Origin: CANLWN01 sp039815505
GTDB lineage: Bacteria; Bacteroidota; Bacteroidia; Flavobacteriales; Flavobacteriaceae
Length of the DNA: 5,280 nucleotides
Reading direction: 5' to 3'
Assembly (NCBI GenBank): GCA_039815505.1
Contig: JBCBZE010000254.1
Location: 1-5,280 of the forward strand
The first letter of the stretch is position 1; each line of letters opens with the position of its first letter. Of this stretch, positions 5,257 to 5,280 are shown in pieces. The notes below the pieces were generated by a model. That model was not told the DNA's origin. It was given only the letters and a program-made list of their open reading frames with translations, and made no database searches. A program made the translations under genes and the position numbers.

Positions 5257-5280
5257 TTATCCGTTAAACTAGCAGAAACG

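Noticed and set aside
1..5280. CRISPR array, tRNA, rRNA or intact insertion sequence
   Set aside because: No evenly spaced direct repeats, no tRNA- or rRNA-like sequence and no transposase frame were seen on either strand.

Overview
The window most likely comes from a member of the Bacteroidota, probably the Flavobacteriaceae. The signs are AT-rich coding sequence, weak or absent Shine-Dalgarno sequences, and proteins (a DinB_2-type protein, an InhA-like DJ-1/PfpI protein, a long SulP permease) whose wording matches flavobacterial homologues as I remember them. This is judgement by eye, not a database result. Five genes are supported and all lie on the + strand.

Left part (1-1720): three short, functionally unrelated single genes follow each other. 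They are a DinB-superfamily metal-binding protein (4-534), a DJ-1/PfpI protein of the isonitrile-hydratase-like type (702-1295), and a 97-residue cysteine-bearing protein I do not recognise (1427-1720). The two gaps between them are rich in dyad symmetry. Each gap ends in the same hexamer, CCGTTA, whose G lies 20 or 21 bases before the next start codon. The first gap also holds a GC-rich block (about 59% G+C by hand count over 541-640) with a perfect 20-base palindrome. The second holds a long imperfect hairpin with bulged bases. Orphan genes in one orientation, separated by structured spacers with a repeated GTTA box, resemble an array of integron-type gene cassettes. No integrase is visible and the attC match is imperfect, so this is a hypothesis only.

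Middle (1721-2437): 717 bases without a convincing gene. The stretch holds several inverted repeats and, at its right end, a candidate promoter for the next gene.

Right part (2438-5280): a 759-residue SulP-family inorganic anion permease has a STAS domain and, unusually, a further soluble domain of about 170 residues at its C-terminus. A 314-base spacer follows, with two neighbouring short dyads. The last gene encodes a 74-residue, highly charged helical protein of unknown role (5032-5256).

The genes do not form an obvious pathway, and the long gaps argue against a single operon. The two points most worth following are the cassette-like left half and the extra C-terminal domain on the SulP transporter.
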